Positions 18,043 through 27,220 are shown, counted from the first letter of the stretch. The stretch is DNA of 64,000 nt from Komarekiella delphini-convector SJRDD-AB1 (GCF_014831675.1 NZ_VJXY01000001.1:365324-429323), one strand, 5' to 3'. The notes: generated by a model not told the origin, from the sequence alone. A program made the numbers and translations.

Positions 18043-18390
18043 ATGAAATTCCTATATCACCCAGATAGAAAAGACATATCTTTACCAGGAGTGCTGTACG
18101 CATTGGGCGACCCAGTGCGGCTAGAGATTGTGCGGCTGCTGGCCACTGAGGGGGAACAGTGCTGTGCTGGATTCGATTTTGCGATCGCAAAATCAACTAT
18201 GTCCAATCACTTTAAGATTTTGCGGGAGTCAGGGATAGTTTTGACACGCAAAGAAGGGACGCAGCACATCAACAGGCTGCGGCATGAAGATTTAGAAGCG
18301 CTGTTTCCAGGGTTGCTAGATGCAGTGTTGCAATCGGCTCAACCGTTGCCTATTTGTTCAGCAGCTAAACAAAGAGCATCACAGATCTAA
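18043..18390 (+). CDS. ArsR-family transcriptional regulator
   Basis: The 115-aa protein is a winged helix-turn-helix repressor: ALGDPVRLEIVRLLATEG leads into the helix pair, AKSTMSNHFKILRESGIV is the recognition helix, and TRKEGTQHINRL is the wing. It has a CC pair in GEQCCAGF just before the DNA-binding helices and a third Cys in PLPICSA. This arrangement could sense thiol-reactive compounds or redox state rather than a metal. It is likely autoregulated through the palindrome 38 bases upstream and controls the divergent thioredoxin cluster. Confidence 0.88.
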   Translation: MKFLYHPDRKDISLPGVLYALGDPVRLEIVRLLATEGEQCCAGFDFAIAKSTMSNHFKILRESGIVLTRKEGTQHINRLRHEDLEALFPGLLDAVLQSAQPLPICSAAKQRASQI

Positions 18391-18786
18391 GCGCATCTCA
18401 TTGCTTTGTGAGAAACCAAGGGTTTTCTAAACAGATTTACCCGATGGTGAACCAATTAAAAAAAAGAATGTGACAGACAGAACACGTAGAGACGTTGCAA
18501 TGCAACGTCTCTACTTGGCGATACCTTGGTAGATGAGTGTCATAAAATACAAAAAAAATGTATTTTCTATCTTAAGGTAGATGAAAAAATTATTTTCTTT
18601 AGAAGAGTAAATTATGGATAATTTTCAGCCATGCAATTTTAGGAGAAAATCAGCTAAGCATTAGTTAGGCAAAACCTGTTGCTTGATGAATTTACGACAA
18701 ATCTAGTTTCGCTACTTGAGGTACAATCAGCTACTTTCCTAAAAAGAGAATGAGATGTTAAGACGCACAAATTGCTATCAGCAAAG
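18391..18786. other. Non-coding gap containing a palindromic repeat
   Basis: The gap holds one copy of the GTAGAGACGTTGCA palindrome (18486-18514) and A/T-rich sequence that probably includes the promoter for the phosphodiesterase gene. No other gene is seen. Confidence 0.45.
18447..18520. repeat. Palindrome repeat family, copy 1
   Basis: AACCAATTAAAAAAAAGAAT, then GTGACAGACAGAAC, leads into a perfect 29-bp palindrome beginning GTAGAGACGTTGCA (18486-18514). Other copies lie at 22989-23075, 32762-32790 and 50099-50184. The palindrome could fold into a 14-bp hairpin. It looks like a non-autonomous mobile repeat. Confidence 0.8.
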
Positions 18787-19584
18787 ATGAATCAAGTCTC
18801 TCCCGTATCAATTGCTCAGTTAACAGATACGCATCTGTTTGCCTTGGAAAAACGCCAACTGCTAGGAATGCCCACTACAGAGTCTTTCCAAGCAGTCATA
18901 GAGCGGTTAAAGAATCTACAACCTGAACTTGATTTACTGCTGCTAACAGGAGATTTGTCTGGTGATGGTACGCCTGAGTCCTATGAAAATCTCCAAAACC
19001 TGCTGAGTCCATTACAAATACCGAGTTACTGGTTGCCAGGAAATCATGACTGTGCGATCGCAATGGATGAAATCTTAAATCTGGGGATGATTTCCCGGCG
19101 TAAGTCTTTTAAACGCGGCAGTTGGAATTTTATCTTACTCAACTCTTGTGTATCTGGGTGCGTGCATGGTCATCTTTCAGATAAAATCTTGGATTGGCTG
19201 GATTCCGAGTTAAAAATGTTGGGTGACAACCCGACTGTGGTAGCACTACATCATTCGCCTCTTTTTATAAATTCTCAATGGTTAGATGCAAGTATCCTAA
19301 AAAATCCAGAGGAACTTTTTGTTGTTTTAGATAGCCACCCACAAGTCAAGTTAGTTTTGTTTGGGCACATTCACCAAGAATTTCATCACCAGCGTTATGG
19401 TGTCCATTATCTAGGTACTCCCTCAACTTGCATTCAGTTTCAACCAGAAAGCTCAACTTTTGCGATCGACCAAACACCCCCTGGGTTTCGTTTATTGAAA
19501 CTATATCCCAATGGTGATTGGCAAAGCTGGATTGAGCGAGTTCCTTATTCTTATCCACAAGAATTGGCAGCGATCAGATGTTAA
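18787..19584 (+). CDS. cpdA: Metallophosphoesterase, 3',5'-cAMP phosphodiesterase (CpdA-like)
   Basis: The 265-aa calcineurin-like phosphoesterase has the whole metal-ligand series: QLTDTHLF, LTGDLSGDG, LPGNHD, ALHHSPL and FGHIHQ. That order and length are those of CpdA/Icc enzymes, which hydrolyse cAMP or related cyclic nucleotides. I use the ATG at 18787; a TTG five codons upstream is less likely. Substrate preference cannot be read from sequence, so the cAMP assignment rests on family similarity. Confidence 0.82.
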   Translation: MNQVSPVSIAQLTDTHLFALEKRQLLGMPTTESFQAVIERLKNLQPELDLLLLTGDLSGDGTPESYENLQNLLSPLQIPSYWLPGNHDCAIAMDEILNLGMISRRKSFKRGSWNFILLNSCVSGCVHGHLSDKILDWLDSELKMLGDNPTVVALHHSPLFINSQWLDASILKNPEELFVVLDSHPQVKLVLFGHIHQEFHHQRYGVHYLGTPSTCIQFQPESSTFAIDQTPPGFRLLKLYPNGDWQSWIERVPYSYPQELAAIRC

Positions 19585-19740
19585 AAGACAAATCGCTTCG
19601 CTCTAATTCGTAATTCGTAATACTCGCCAAGACGCGAGAAGCAAGCTACGTAATTTGTAATGGACTATGCCCCGCTGCTAACGTAATTTTTTAGGAGTCA
19701 GGAGATAGGAGTTTTGAATAAACAACTTTCTTTAACTCAT

Positions 19741-19785
19741 CACTCCTAACTCAGGACTCAGGACTCAGGACTCAGGACTCACTTT
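19741..19785. repeat. GGACTCA heptad array entering the 3' end of a gene
   Basis: CTCAGGACTCAGGACTCAGG, a GGACTCA array, runs across the stop codon of the CpcT-like gene (TGA at 19765-19767 on the minus strand). The last codons (SPES) are array sequence. Confidence 0.75.
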
Positions 19786-20367
19786 CACTTCATCTGCAAA
19801 ATTGCCCCAACGGACAAAGTGAAATGGGCCGGCGATAGAACCCCAGAGATGCTCATCGCTTTCTATATCCCGTCCCCTGTCGAGGCTAAAAAATTTCTCA
19901 GCATCAATCTCAAATTCATTGTCGAGATAGGTGTTTTTGCCGTCGCGAACTACGATGCAGGCTTTACCAGGTTCAACTCTGCCTTTGAAGCTTGTGCCTG
20001 TCCACTCTACAATCATGTTACAACCTGGCATTTTCTCCAGTTGGTCAATAGATAAGTCTTGAAGGCGTTCGGGGTTCCGAGATGCGCCGTAAAACTTTTG
20101 TTCTTCTTTAATTGTGTAGTGTTCGATGAGAATGTGGTTTTCTGCCTTAATCAAGTTCATTACCCGCATTCGGTAGGGTTGAGTGAGCATAAAATCATAA
20201 GCTTGTTCGAGAAACAAGCTAACCCCTGAGAACAATTCCAAGGGTAGGGGACGGATACACACACGAATATGGGCATATAAAGGCGGATTTTCAAAAGCTT
20301 GTTCTTGATTGCTAAAGTCAGCGGCCATCCAACGAGCTAAAGTAGCAATATCCGTAGAATGAGTCAT
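19765..20367 (-). CDS. CpcT/CpeT-family chromophore lyase-like protein
   Basis: The 200-aa protein matches the CpcT/CpeT bilin-lyase family: LARWMAADFSNQEQAFENPP at the start, YRMRVMNLIK in the barrel, GCNMIVEWTGTSFKGRVEPGKAC and a DRGRDIESDEHLWGSIAGPF block near the end. CpcT attaches phycocyanobilin to Cys-155 of the phycocyanin beta subunit. This copy is not next to phycobilisome genes, so which biliprotein it serves is unclear. Its last four residues are encoded by an intergenic heptad repeat, so its natural C-terminus may have been altered. Confidence 0.85.
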   Translation of the reverse strand: MTHSTDIATLARWMAADFSNQEQAFENPPLYAHIRVCIRPLPLELFSGVSLFLEQAYDFMLTQPYRMRVMNLIKAENHILIEHYTIKEEQKFYGASRNPERLQDLSIDQLEKMPGCNMIVEWTGTSFKGRVEPGKACIVVRDGKNTYLDNEFEIDAEKFFSLDRGRDIESDEHLWGSIAGPFHFVRWGNFADEVKVSPES

Positions 20368-20675
20368 TACAAATGATCAACCAGTTGTTTAAAAATTATC
20401 TGGGAGTATTGTAGAGCTGAGGAATGGGAACTGGGAACTAGGGAATGGGAAATGGGGACTGGGGACTGGGGAGCAGGGGAGCAGGGGAGCAGGGGCAGAG
20501 GGGTAGAGGGGTAGAGGGGTAGAGGGGCAGGGGGCAGGGGGCAAATGAAGGGAATAACTCTTGACCGTTGACTTTTGACCTTGACCTTTGGCTGTTGTCT
20601 CCTGACTCCTGACTCCTTTCTCCTAACTCCTTTCTCCTGACAAATGCAACTTACTCAAAGCAAGGTAAAGTATTG
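20368..20675. other. Repeat-filled gap
   Basis: Between the divergent CpcT-like and TPR genes lie purine-rich tandem repeats: GGGAACT/GGGGACT units (20424-20468), GGGGAGCA units (20469-20493) and AGAGGGGT units (20496-20530). CTGACTCCTGACTCC text follows at about 20600-20640. The space for promoters is limited to the ends. Confidence 0.6.
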
Positions 20676-21905
20676 ATGCTAAAGCGATTAATTGTTATTG
20701 TTACTGCCGCTACATTCTTTAGCAGTTCCTTGACGCTGGCACAGAGTAAAAAGCCCAAGGAGCCTGATAAATTTCCTCCGAGTCCGCTAGAAATTACTAC
20801 ACCCGATCCACTGCTACCACCTTTGCGTGATAAGCAGCCGTTAACTCCGGGTGAAAAGCAGAAGTTGGAGGTGGCGCTGGATGAGTTAAACCAAGAAGCT
20901 GCGGCAAAACTGCAAGCAGGGGATAAGGTGGGAGCGTTTGAAATTTGGAATCGAGAACTGCGCTTGCGGCGGTTTTTAGGTGCATTAGCAGAAGTGCAAG
21001 CACTATCACGAGTAGGTGCGATCGCCTGGAATCAAAACGATCGCCAAGAATTACAATATATTACTCAGCGCTTGCAAGCAATTCAAAAGCAAGCACAACC
21101 TAAAAAAACAGATACTCAAAAAAATGTCGATATAGAACTTTTGCGATCGTTAGGTGAAGCTTACCAAAATGTGCGATTGCCCAAACTAGCCGTAGAAGTT
21201 TATGAGCAAGTTTTGGCAGTGGTGCGACAACAAAATCCAGCAGCGCTAGTAGAAACTCTCAAGACGCTTGGGGAACTGAATTTGAGTTGGTTTGATTATC
21301 CCAAAGCTGCAACTACCTACGAGGAATTGTTAGCTTTAGCTACTTCTAAAGGCGATCGCCTGAATGAGTTAGCATACTTGAAACAACTCGCTTATATTTA
21401 CAAGCAAGTAAAACAACCCCAGCAGGCAATTAATGTACAGAATAAGCTAGCTGAAATTTACATAAATGAAAATAATCTTACTGAAATCCCAGAATTGAAG
21501 CTAGCGATCGCTTCAGAATATGAATCCCTAGCAAAGGAAAATCCCAGTTTATTGCAACAAGCTTTTCAAAACTATCAAGAAGCTTACACTACAGCTTGGC
21601 AATTGCAGCAATATGTTCGTGCTGGTGAAGCTTTGCAGAAGTTAATCACACTGTACCGTTCTCAAGGACAAACAGACGAGGCTTTGCAAGCTAGCCAAAT
21701 TCTCGTGGGAATTGAGGAGCGAGCTGTTAACTTTTACGGAATGATGCAAGCATATGACCAAATTGGTCAATTGTATTTAGAACGTAAAGAATATCCTCAA
21801 GCACTAACAGCTTTTCAAAAAGGGTTAGAACTAGCGAAACAGATCAAACATAAGGAAACATACTTTACTGGGCAAATTGAAAAACTGTCGAAAACAAATT
21901 TTTAA
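20676..21905 (+). CDS. Exported TPR-repeat protein
   Basis: The 409-aa protein (ATG at 20676; a TTG one codon earlier is not needed) begins with a signal peptide, MLKRLIVIVTAATFFSSS...LAQS. A Pro-rich stretch (EPDKFPPSPLEITTPDPLLPP) comes next, then a long helical region of tetratricopeptide repeats, clearest in YQNVRLPKLAVEVYEQVLA, YPKAATTYEELLALA and KEYPQALTAFQKGLELAKQ. It is probably periplasmic and acts as a scaffold; no enzymatic domain is present. It precedes an epimerase gene by 45 bases on the same strand, so co-transcription is plausible. Confidence 0.8.
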   Translation: MLKRLIVIVTAATFFSSSLTLAQSKKPKEPDKFPPSPLEITTPDPLLPPLRDKQPLTPGEKQKLEVALDELNQEAAAKLQAGDKVGAFEIWNRELRLRRFLGALAEVQALSRVGAIAWNQNDRQELQYITQRLQAIQKQAQPKKTDTQKNVDIELLRSLGEAYQNVRLPKLAVEVYEQVLAVVRQQNPAALVETLKTLGELNLSWFDYPKAATTYEELLALATSKGDRLNELAYLKQLAYIYKQVKQPQQAINVQNKLAEIYINENNLTEIPELKLAIASEYESLAKENPSLLQQAFQNYQEAYTTAWQLQQYVRAGEALQKLITLYRSQGQTDEALQASQILVGIEERAVNFYGMMQAYDQIGQLYLERKEYPQALTAFQKGLELAKQIKHKETYFTGQIEKLSKTNF

Positions 21906-21950
21906 TTGATCCCGTCAAGTATAAAATTTGATGAGCTATAACTTTCAAAT

Positions 21951-22943
21951 ATGTTGGAAAATAAAGAATTTTCAGACGAAAACAACTCTTCAGTTAAAAA
22001 TATCTTGCTCCTAGGCGCAACTGGCTATATTGGTGGAGCGTTGTGCCGTAAGCTTCATCAAACGCCGGATTTTTCCGTCTTCGCGCTTGTGCGTCCAAGC
22101 AGTGATATTGAGGCTATCAAGCCGTTTTGTCAGGAAATAATCTGCTCCAAAGGAGTAGAAATTGCTAAAAATGATGTCGAAGAAGCAATTCGCAAACATG
22201 ATGTTAAAACAATAATTAATTTGGCGTGGCACATGCCCCCAGAATTAACTAAAGAAGCTCAATTTGAAAAAGATCGTATAGCATTAGAAGCAGCTTTACA
22301 CAGTGCTAGAGCAGTTTCACCAGATATTCACGTAATCGCAACCAGTGGAAATTTCTCTTTGATAACCGCTGATGGAGGACGAATAACAGAAACACCTCCG
22401 CACGAAGGTTTTGAAAAGCCTGACTATGCCGCGTGGATTGATTTAATAGTAAGCGTCAATTTGATGAAGGATAGACTAGTAGAGGAACATATAAACAATG
22501 GAGGTAACGCATCTATTGTTTATCCCTCATCAGTATATGGTTCGTCGCCAACCCGTGGGAGTTTCTGGGATTTTGCAATTCAGCAGTTTATTACGGGGAA
22601 ACCACATCAGGGTTATCAACCGTTTCCACCAGACTTTATGACGGCGTGGATTCACGTTGAAGATTTAGCAGATTGCTATATCGCTGCTGCACGAAGAAGT
22701 TGCAAAGGAGAGCATTATCTCGCAGCAGGTGAAAATCTAAGTATTAGCCAGATGGCAAATTTGTTTGCGGAAGCTGCTCAGATAAAGTTCCAGTGGACAA
22801 GATTTGAAAATAAATATAATGTGGTATTTGATGATTCTCATACCCGAAAAATACTTCAACTTAAATGGAAGTATAAAGTAGCTGATCAGGTTAAATCTTG
22901 GGTAGAGCGAATTAAAGAGTTAGGGACTTATTTCTTAGAGTAG
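21951..22943 (+). CDS. NAD(P)-dependent epimerase/dehydratase (extended SDR)
   Basis: The 330-aa protein has the Rossmann motif LLGATGYIGGALCRKL near residue 22, NLAWHMPPE on strand 4 and a C-terminal substrate domain (AWIHVEDLADCYIAAARR, GEHYLAAGENLS). Family catalysis uses a Tyr-x3-Lys pair; here the candidate YAAWID segment lacks the Lys, so activity may be altered. It is placed between the TPR gene and the convergent glycosyltransferase at the edge of the glycolipid island, but is on the opposite strand. Confidence 0.8.
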   Translation: MLENKEFSDENNSSVKNILLLGATGYIGGALCRKLHQTPDFSVFALVRPSSDIEAIKPFCQEIICSKGVEIAKNDVEEAIRKHDVKTIINLAWHMPPELTKEAQFEKDRIALEAALHSARAVSPDIHVIATSGNFSLITADGGRITETPPHEGFEKPDYAAWIDLIVSVNLMKDRLVEEHINNGGNASIVYPSSVYGSSPTRGSFWDFAIQQFITGKPHQGYQPFPPDFMTAWIHVEDLADCYIAAARRSCKGEHYLAAGENLSISQMANLFAEAAQIKFQWTRFENKYNVVFDDSHTRKILQLKWKYKVADQVKSWVERIKELGTYFLE

Positions 22944-22988
22944 ATATGAGCAATAGACTTGACAAATTTTGTAGTTTTTACAGATAAT

Positions 22989-23075
22989 ACCAATTTAAAA
23001 AAAGAATGTGACAGATAGACTATGTAGAGACGTTGCAATGCAACATCTCTACCAAGGATTTGTTGCAATCATTAA
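22989..23075. repeat. Palindrome repeat family, copy 2
   Basis: ACCAATTTAAAAAAAGAATG, then TGACAGATAGACTAT, leads to the palindrome at 23024-23052 (one mismatch, CAACATCTC) and to CCAAGGATTTGTTGCAATCA. It is nearly identical over ~85 bases to 50099-50184. Confidence 0.85.
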
Positions 23076-23153
23076 TTGAATAGGTATAAGCCAAAGATTT
23101 ATCACAGTACAAAGTAATACTGACAAAGAAGATAGATTTGAGACTAAATAAAT

Positions 23154-23175
23154 AAAGTCCGCTTTCGCGGACTTT
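23154..23175. terminator. Hairpin, probable terminator after the epimerase gene
   Basis: AAAGTCCGC-TTTC-GCGGACTTT is a perfect 9-bp stem with a 4-base loop, preceded by A-rich and followed by T-containing sequence. It lies about 210 bases downstream of the epimerase stop codon. Confidence 0.6.
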
Positions 23176-23631
23176 GGACATTGGATAAGGTTAAGTTGTC
23201 ACCAAGAGCGTCTATCAAGATGTTAGACCTAATGTTTATTATTCATGACTAAACTTTAAAAATCAAGCTTTCACAATCAAGTATTAGGACTTAACTCCTT
23301 AATTTATGTCTTTTAATAATGTTAGTTTAAAATAAGTTTTACTGAGTTTTTATGACGTAAATAATTAATCTAAAACCCTTGATTAGTAAAAGGATTTGCG
23401 AAGTATGAAGCACTATAAATTATCTAAAAACTAGTAATTTATATTACTAAATTATCAGACATAAATATTTGAGTTATGTCGTTTTTTTTCAGATAATAAT
23501 ATTTTTATTCTCTCTGCTGCACCAAAACTTGCAGCCCAAAAATTTAAGCGATCGCCAACTAAAAATAAAGTAATGTAATTTTGTCCATAGTGAGCGATTT
23601 ATCGTTATATTTCAGTCCCTAAGCGTAGAAT

Positions 23632-23675
23632 TTAGCTTCTAGCCCGGAAATAATCCGGGCGGGATATGAAGCTAA
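23632..23675. terminator. Nested hairpin, probable terminator of the GT4 gene
   Basis: The inner stem GCCCGGA/TCCGGGC (23642-23648 with 23654-23660) sits inside the outer arms TTAGCTTC/GAAGCTAA (23632-23639 with 23668-23675). It lies 37 bases beyond the stop codon of the leftward glycosyltransferase gene. Confidence 0.6.
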
Positions 23676-23711
23676 TTGAGAATTTGGCAAAATCTCAGTT
23701 GAATGAGACTC

Positions 23712-24971
23712 TCATACTGCCTGAACTTTCTTTGATATTTCAACGATCTGGTAAAGCTTGTCTTCAAACTTTTGCATACATGCCGACCAATCGAATTCGA
23801 GTATAGAGGGACGAGCCTGCCGAGTCAAATCTGCTTTCAGGTCGGGATTTTCTAGAATTGTAATCACCTTCTGGGCGAAATCTGCCGGGTTGTTGGGTTC
23901 AGCCAGGAAGCCGTTGTGTCCAGGGAATACCTGCTCTGAAGTTGAGGGAGCAAGCGCAGCAACTACAGGGGTTCCAGACGCCAGCGCTTCGTTGTTTGTA
24001 GTGCAGAAGTTCTCAGTGACGGATGGATTAACAAATACATCCGCTCTAGCAAACCAACCTAAAAGTTCTGCGCCGTGGGATTCACCCCACATAGTAATTC
24101 CAGATTTAAACTTTTGAGCACGCTCACGAATTTCTTCATCTTGAGGGCCGCTACCAACAATAACTAGATGGACATCAGGAATTTTAGCAGCGATGAGCGG
24201 ATATGCATCTAGAAGTTGGCTGACATTCTTCTCCGCAGTAATGCGTCCAACAAATAGTAGAGTTGGTCGATGGTCATTGGGAATCGGATTATAACAAATA
24301 TTTCGCGGATGAAATTTTTCGCAATCGATGCCTTGATAGGGAAGATATTCAGCGCGTTGGCATTTCATCTCCCTGTACTTAATCAACTGTTCTTGGGAAG
24401 AAAAGTAATTGAAGTCGTAAGACTCAGTAAATTGCTTGATTAAAGCCGGAATAATTGGACGCACCAAGCTAAAAAACTGATCTCCCAAATAATATTTGAT
24501 ATAGGCAACGATATCAGTATGGAAAAGCGAGATTATTGGCGTGCCTGTTCGCCTTGCGTATTCAGTGCCAACAGGGCGACCATAACCTTGCAACAAAAGT
24601 GAGTACAATCCTCTCATTTGCGCCGCTTCTTCAACCACTACAACATCAGGCTGAAAGTTCTCAAGTAACTTGGTATCACTCCAATGTCGATAGTTCAACG
24701 GTTGGGGCAGAGATTTGTAGAAAATTAGCGGCTTGGTGGGGAATGCATAAGCAGAAAAGTTGGGGAAGGGCTGTAGTTCATCCAGTCCTTGCATCGGACG
24801 TTTGCCAACTTTTTCGGGGTACTGGTCGTTGATTTGAGGGTGGACAAGTAAGACTTCATGTCCTTGTTGTAATAACCAGCGAACTCGTTGGTGTACTGCA
24901 ACCGAAACCCCTGTCAAGAACGGCGCATATAATCCTGTAAACAGCGCAATCCGAAGAGGTGGTGTTTTCAT
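23712..24971 (-). CDS. hglT: GT4 glycosyltransferase, probable heterocyst glycolipid glucosyltransferase
   Basis: The 419-aa GT-B fold enzyme begins RIALFTGLYAPFLTGVSVAV, has LFVGRITAEKNVSQLLDA at the start of the nucleotide-sugar domain, VIVGSGPQ, and the donor-binding FVNPSVTENFCTTNNEALASGTPVVA with the E-x7-E pattern. HglT (All5341 in Anabaena PCC 7120) adds glucose to the hydroxylated alcohol to make heterocyst glycolipid. Here the gene order hgdB-hgdC-epimerase-GT2-DUF2141-GT2-GT4 matches what I recall of all5347 down to all5341, so position supports hglT. The symbol is inferred from this synteny and the family. Confidence 0.78.
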   Translation of the reverse strand: MKTPPLRIALFTGLYAPFLTGVSVAVHQRVRWLLQQGHEVLLVHPQINDQYPEKVGKRPMQGLDELQPFPNFSAYAFPTKPLIFYKSLPQPLNYRHWSDTKLLENFQPDVVVVEEAAQMRGLYSLLLQGYGRPVGTEYARRTGTPIISLFHTDIVAYIKYYLGDQFFSLVRPIIPALIKQFTESYDFNYFSSQEQLIKYREMKCQRAEYLPYQGIDCEKFHPRNICYNPIPNDHRPTLLFVGRITAEKNVSQLLDAYPLIAAKIPDVHLVIVGSGPQDEEIRERAQKFKSGITMWGESHGAELLGWFARADVFVNPSVTENFCTTNNEALASGTPVVAALAPSTSEQVFPGHNGFLAEPNNPADFAQKVITILENPDLKADLTRQARPSILEFDWSACMQKFEDKLYQIVEISKKVQAV

Positions 24972-24998
24972 AGTGCAAGATAATGCTTTTCTATTTTT

Positions 24999-25200
24999 TA
25001 ATTTGTCATTTCTTACAAAGTTCTGATCTAAGGAAGCCTTAGCTCAGACTTTGCGCTTTGTCATTTGTCATTTGTTATTTGTTATTTGTTTTAATACCAA
25101 TTCTTTAAATTAAGGCTACAGGTGCTTTATTTAAAAATCTAAGAATTACAAATTGGTATTAATTGGTTGTAACGATAAACTAATGACTAATGACCAATGA
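24999..25200. repeat. Repeat-rich spacer between two glycosyltransferase genes
   Basis: It contains the AAGTTCTGATCTAAGGAAGC dispersed-repeat text also seen near 53537, then TTTGTCATTTGTCATTTGTT/ATTTGTTATTTG units (about 25055-25090) and an AATACCAATTCTTTAAATTA stretch. No gene is present. Confidence 0.55.
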
Positions 25201-25202
25201 CG

Positions 25203-26462
25203 TTAAAGAGAAGCCTTACTATCAACAGGTTGATCCAACCACTGATAAGGGCGGTATTCAACTAGTCGGATATTCCAGGGCCCTTTAACTCGATAGCTGA
25301 CACCGCGCCAGGTGACTGTTGATATCCACAGTGATGATACTAGCGCTAACCCATAAACCCACTGTGTCAGAGGAATCCCAATCAACATTTTGATGATTGT
25401 GGTAGCCGATAATTCTGTCATCGGCTGCTCATTCAAGCGAATTACTTGCTGTACACCATACTCTACGATAAGCATTAGCAAAAGTAATCCTATGGTATAG
25501 ATGCTATAGCTTTGAAATAAAAGAGCCGCTGTTTCCCATTGTGTCTCTAACAATGACTCTAAGAATAAAACTATGGCTGTAGTAGGAAACAGTATGCTAG
25601 AAATCGCTTCACTAACTAAAGCTAACCAATGCGGGTGATAAAATCGAGAACAAACCATCAGGCGTTTGAGATGATCTAGTAAGCTCGGTAAATCACTTTC
25701 TTCCCGATTGACTATTAATAAAGAAGGCACAAACTTTACCCGTAAACCTTGTTTTTTCAAGGCTTTATGGATCATGAGATCTTCGCCTAAAGCTTGTGCC
25801 CATTTATCTAGCAATCCTGTTTGGCGAAGTACTTCTGTTTTTACAGCCAAAGTCCCACCCCAAGGAATTTGGAAGAGGAACATTTGCACCACTGTAGATA
25901 CGTTACCTATGTACCGTACCAAAGATCCCCAATGCTTACCTGTTGGCACATACCAACGGTTTCCCGTTGTTGCTCCCACTTTGGCATCAGCTAGAGGACT
26001 GACTAATTCTCGCAGCCAATTGGGATGGACTATTGTATCGGCATCTACTAAGGCAACTACCTTGTAGGAATCGTCCAACTCACGAACAGCTTGCACTAGG
26101 GAACTGCATTTGAGGCTACAATTGTTGCGTACGATTCTCAGAGGGCTAATTTGAACGTTGCTCGCTTCTTGCTCTGTGATGGTATTGCTGGCAATTTTCC
26201 AAGCAGGATCTTCGTGACTATCAACAATCAGCTTTAAATCATAGTTTGGGTAATTCTGGTTGAGGAGCGATCGCAAACAGTTGGGTAAAAAAGGATCGGC
26301 TCCACGTAAGCAAAGAATCACTGCTGTTTTAGGCAACTGGTCATCTGGTAATAAGTTTTTTTGGGACAAGCGCAGATACCATATAAAGACAAGTGTAAAA
26401 AACACCTGAATAGCCAGCCAACTTAGCAAAGACTTAGACAGAAATATCGTCAAATCTTTCAT
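25203..26462 (-). CDS. Membrane-bound GT2 family glycosyltransferase
   Basis: The 419-aa protein has an N-terminal membrane helix (about 8-30), a GT-A catalytic domain and three to four C-terminal membrane helices from about residue 290. VALVDADTIVHPNW carries the DxD-type metal/sugar site and QALGEDLMIHKALKKQG the ED acceptor-side motif. The layout resembles ceramide glucosyltransferase-like GT21/GT2 enzymes acting on lipid acceptors at the membrane. It lies inside the heterocyst glycolipid island (equivalent in order to all5342), so a lipid or envelope-polysaccharide substrate is likely. Confidence 0.85.
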   Translation of the reverse strand: MKDLTIFLSKSLLSWLAIQVFFTLVFIWYLRLSQKNLLPDDQLPKTAVILCLRGADPFLPNCLRSLLNQNYPNYDLKLIVDSHEDPAWKIASNTITEQEASNVQISPLRIVRNNCSLKCSSLVQAVRELDDSYKVVALVDADTIVHPNWLRELVSPLADAKVGATTGNRWYVPTGKHWGSLVRYIGNVSTVVQMFLFQIPWGGTLAVKTEVLRQTGLLDKWAQALGEDLMIHKALKKQGLRVKFVPSLLIVNREESDLPSLLDHLKRLMVCSRFYHPHWLALVSEAISSILFPTTAIVLFLESLLETQWETAALLFQSYSIYTIGLLLLMLIVEYGVQQVIRLNEQPMTELSATTIIKMLIGIPLTQWVYGLALVSSLWISTVTWRGVSYRVKGPWNIRLVEYRPYQWLDQPVDSKASL

Positions 26463-26536
26463 TAAATTTTAGTCTCCGGCAGAATATCGGCTTGTTTGTA
26501 GCGGCGGTTAATTGCCTGTGATGTGCTCTGGTGTGG

Positions 26537-26570
26537 GAGTTAGGAGTCAGGAGTTAGGAGTTAGGAGATT
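26537..26570. repeat. GGAGTTA heptad array
   Basis: Units of the form GGAGTTAGGAGTCAGGAGTT, with AGGAGTTAGGAG, occur between the GT2 and DUF2141 genes. It is of the same repeat class as the arrays at 19694 and 20600. Confidence 0.65.
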
Positions 26571-26638
26571 TCTGTACTTTTGGCTCCTGGCTGCTTAATT
26601 GGTAATAGTAGAAAAGCTATTACCAATTACTTTTTTAT

Positions 26639-27106
26639 TTATGGATCTAGCGAATATTTCATGACAATGTTGAGTGTTGTATTTTTGCTCACCGCAACAC
26701 TAGCATCACGAAACTTTGGTGTTCCTGTTTGGATTGAGACAGTGGGATTTTTGGAAATGCCAAAACCTTCTTTGGGAATACCGAAAAAGTCTGTATTGAG
26801 TTTGCGATCGCCATTTTGATCGTCAACTACAGCGACAGCATAAGCGCCCGGTTTTAAGCCAGAAAACACTTTTTTGACAGAATTTCCGGTAATTTTAGCG
26901 CAGCCACTTTGAACTTCACTGGTATCACTCAGAGGAAATCCTTCCTCATTTGCGAAAACTCTAAAACAAATCTCACCTTTTTGGTGACGGATGCCATTTA
27001 CTGCAATAGTCAGGGTTGCAGTTTGCTCAGCATGTACGGTTTCAGCGAGGCTGAGGCTCATTAAAGTAGCAAGCAAAAGGTGATGGAGTTGAGATATTTT
27101 CAGCAT
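26639..27106 (-). CDS. DUF2141 exported protein
   Basis: With the ATG at 27106 the protein is 155 aa and begins with a signal peptide, MLKISQLHHLLLATLMSLSL...HAEQ. The mature part, TLTIAVNGIRHQKGEICFRVF...GLKPGAYAVAVVDDQNGDRKLNTDFFGIPKEGFG, is the DUF2141 beta-sandwich signature. The upstream in-frame ATG at 27166 would bury the signal peptide and is not preferred. The function of DUF2141 is unknown; its conserved place among glycolipid genes suggests an envelope role in heterocysts. Confidence 0.8.
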   Translation of the reverse strand: MLKISQLHHLLLATLMSLSLAETVHAEQTATLTIAVNGIRHQKGEICFRVFANEEGFPLSDTSEVQSGCAKITGNSVKKVFSGLKPGAYAVAVVDDQNGDRKLNTDFFGIPKEGFGISKNPTVSIQTGTPKFRDASVAVSKNTTLNIVMKYSLDP

Positions 27107-27220
27107 AATCTGGTAATGAAAAAAGGTAGTTTTTGATTTTGTCTTGGTGCTCAGAAAAAACTGCATTAGTCGCAGATTTTGGCGCAGCGATCGCTAGGTT
27201 TTATTTCTGGCGATATTAGT

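Larger units (their letters stand above)
22944..23711. other. Non-coding gap with palindrome repeat and hairpins
   Basis: The gap between two convergent genes contains the palindrome repeat copy 2 (22989-23075), a terminator-like hairpin (23154-23175), a long A/T-rich section and a second hairpin (23632-23675). No open frame with coding character is seen. Confidence 0.5.

Noticed and set aside
23758-24117. 119-codon plus-strand frame opposite the GT4 gene
   Set aside because: Antisense shadow; the GT4 gene on the other strand has all family motifs here.
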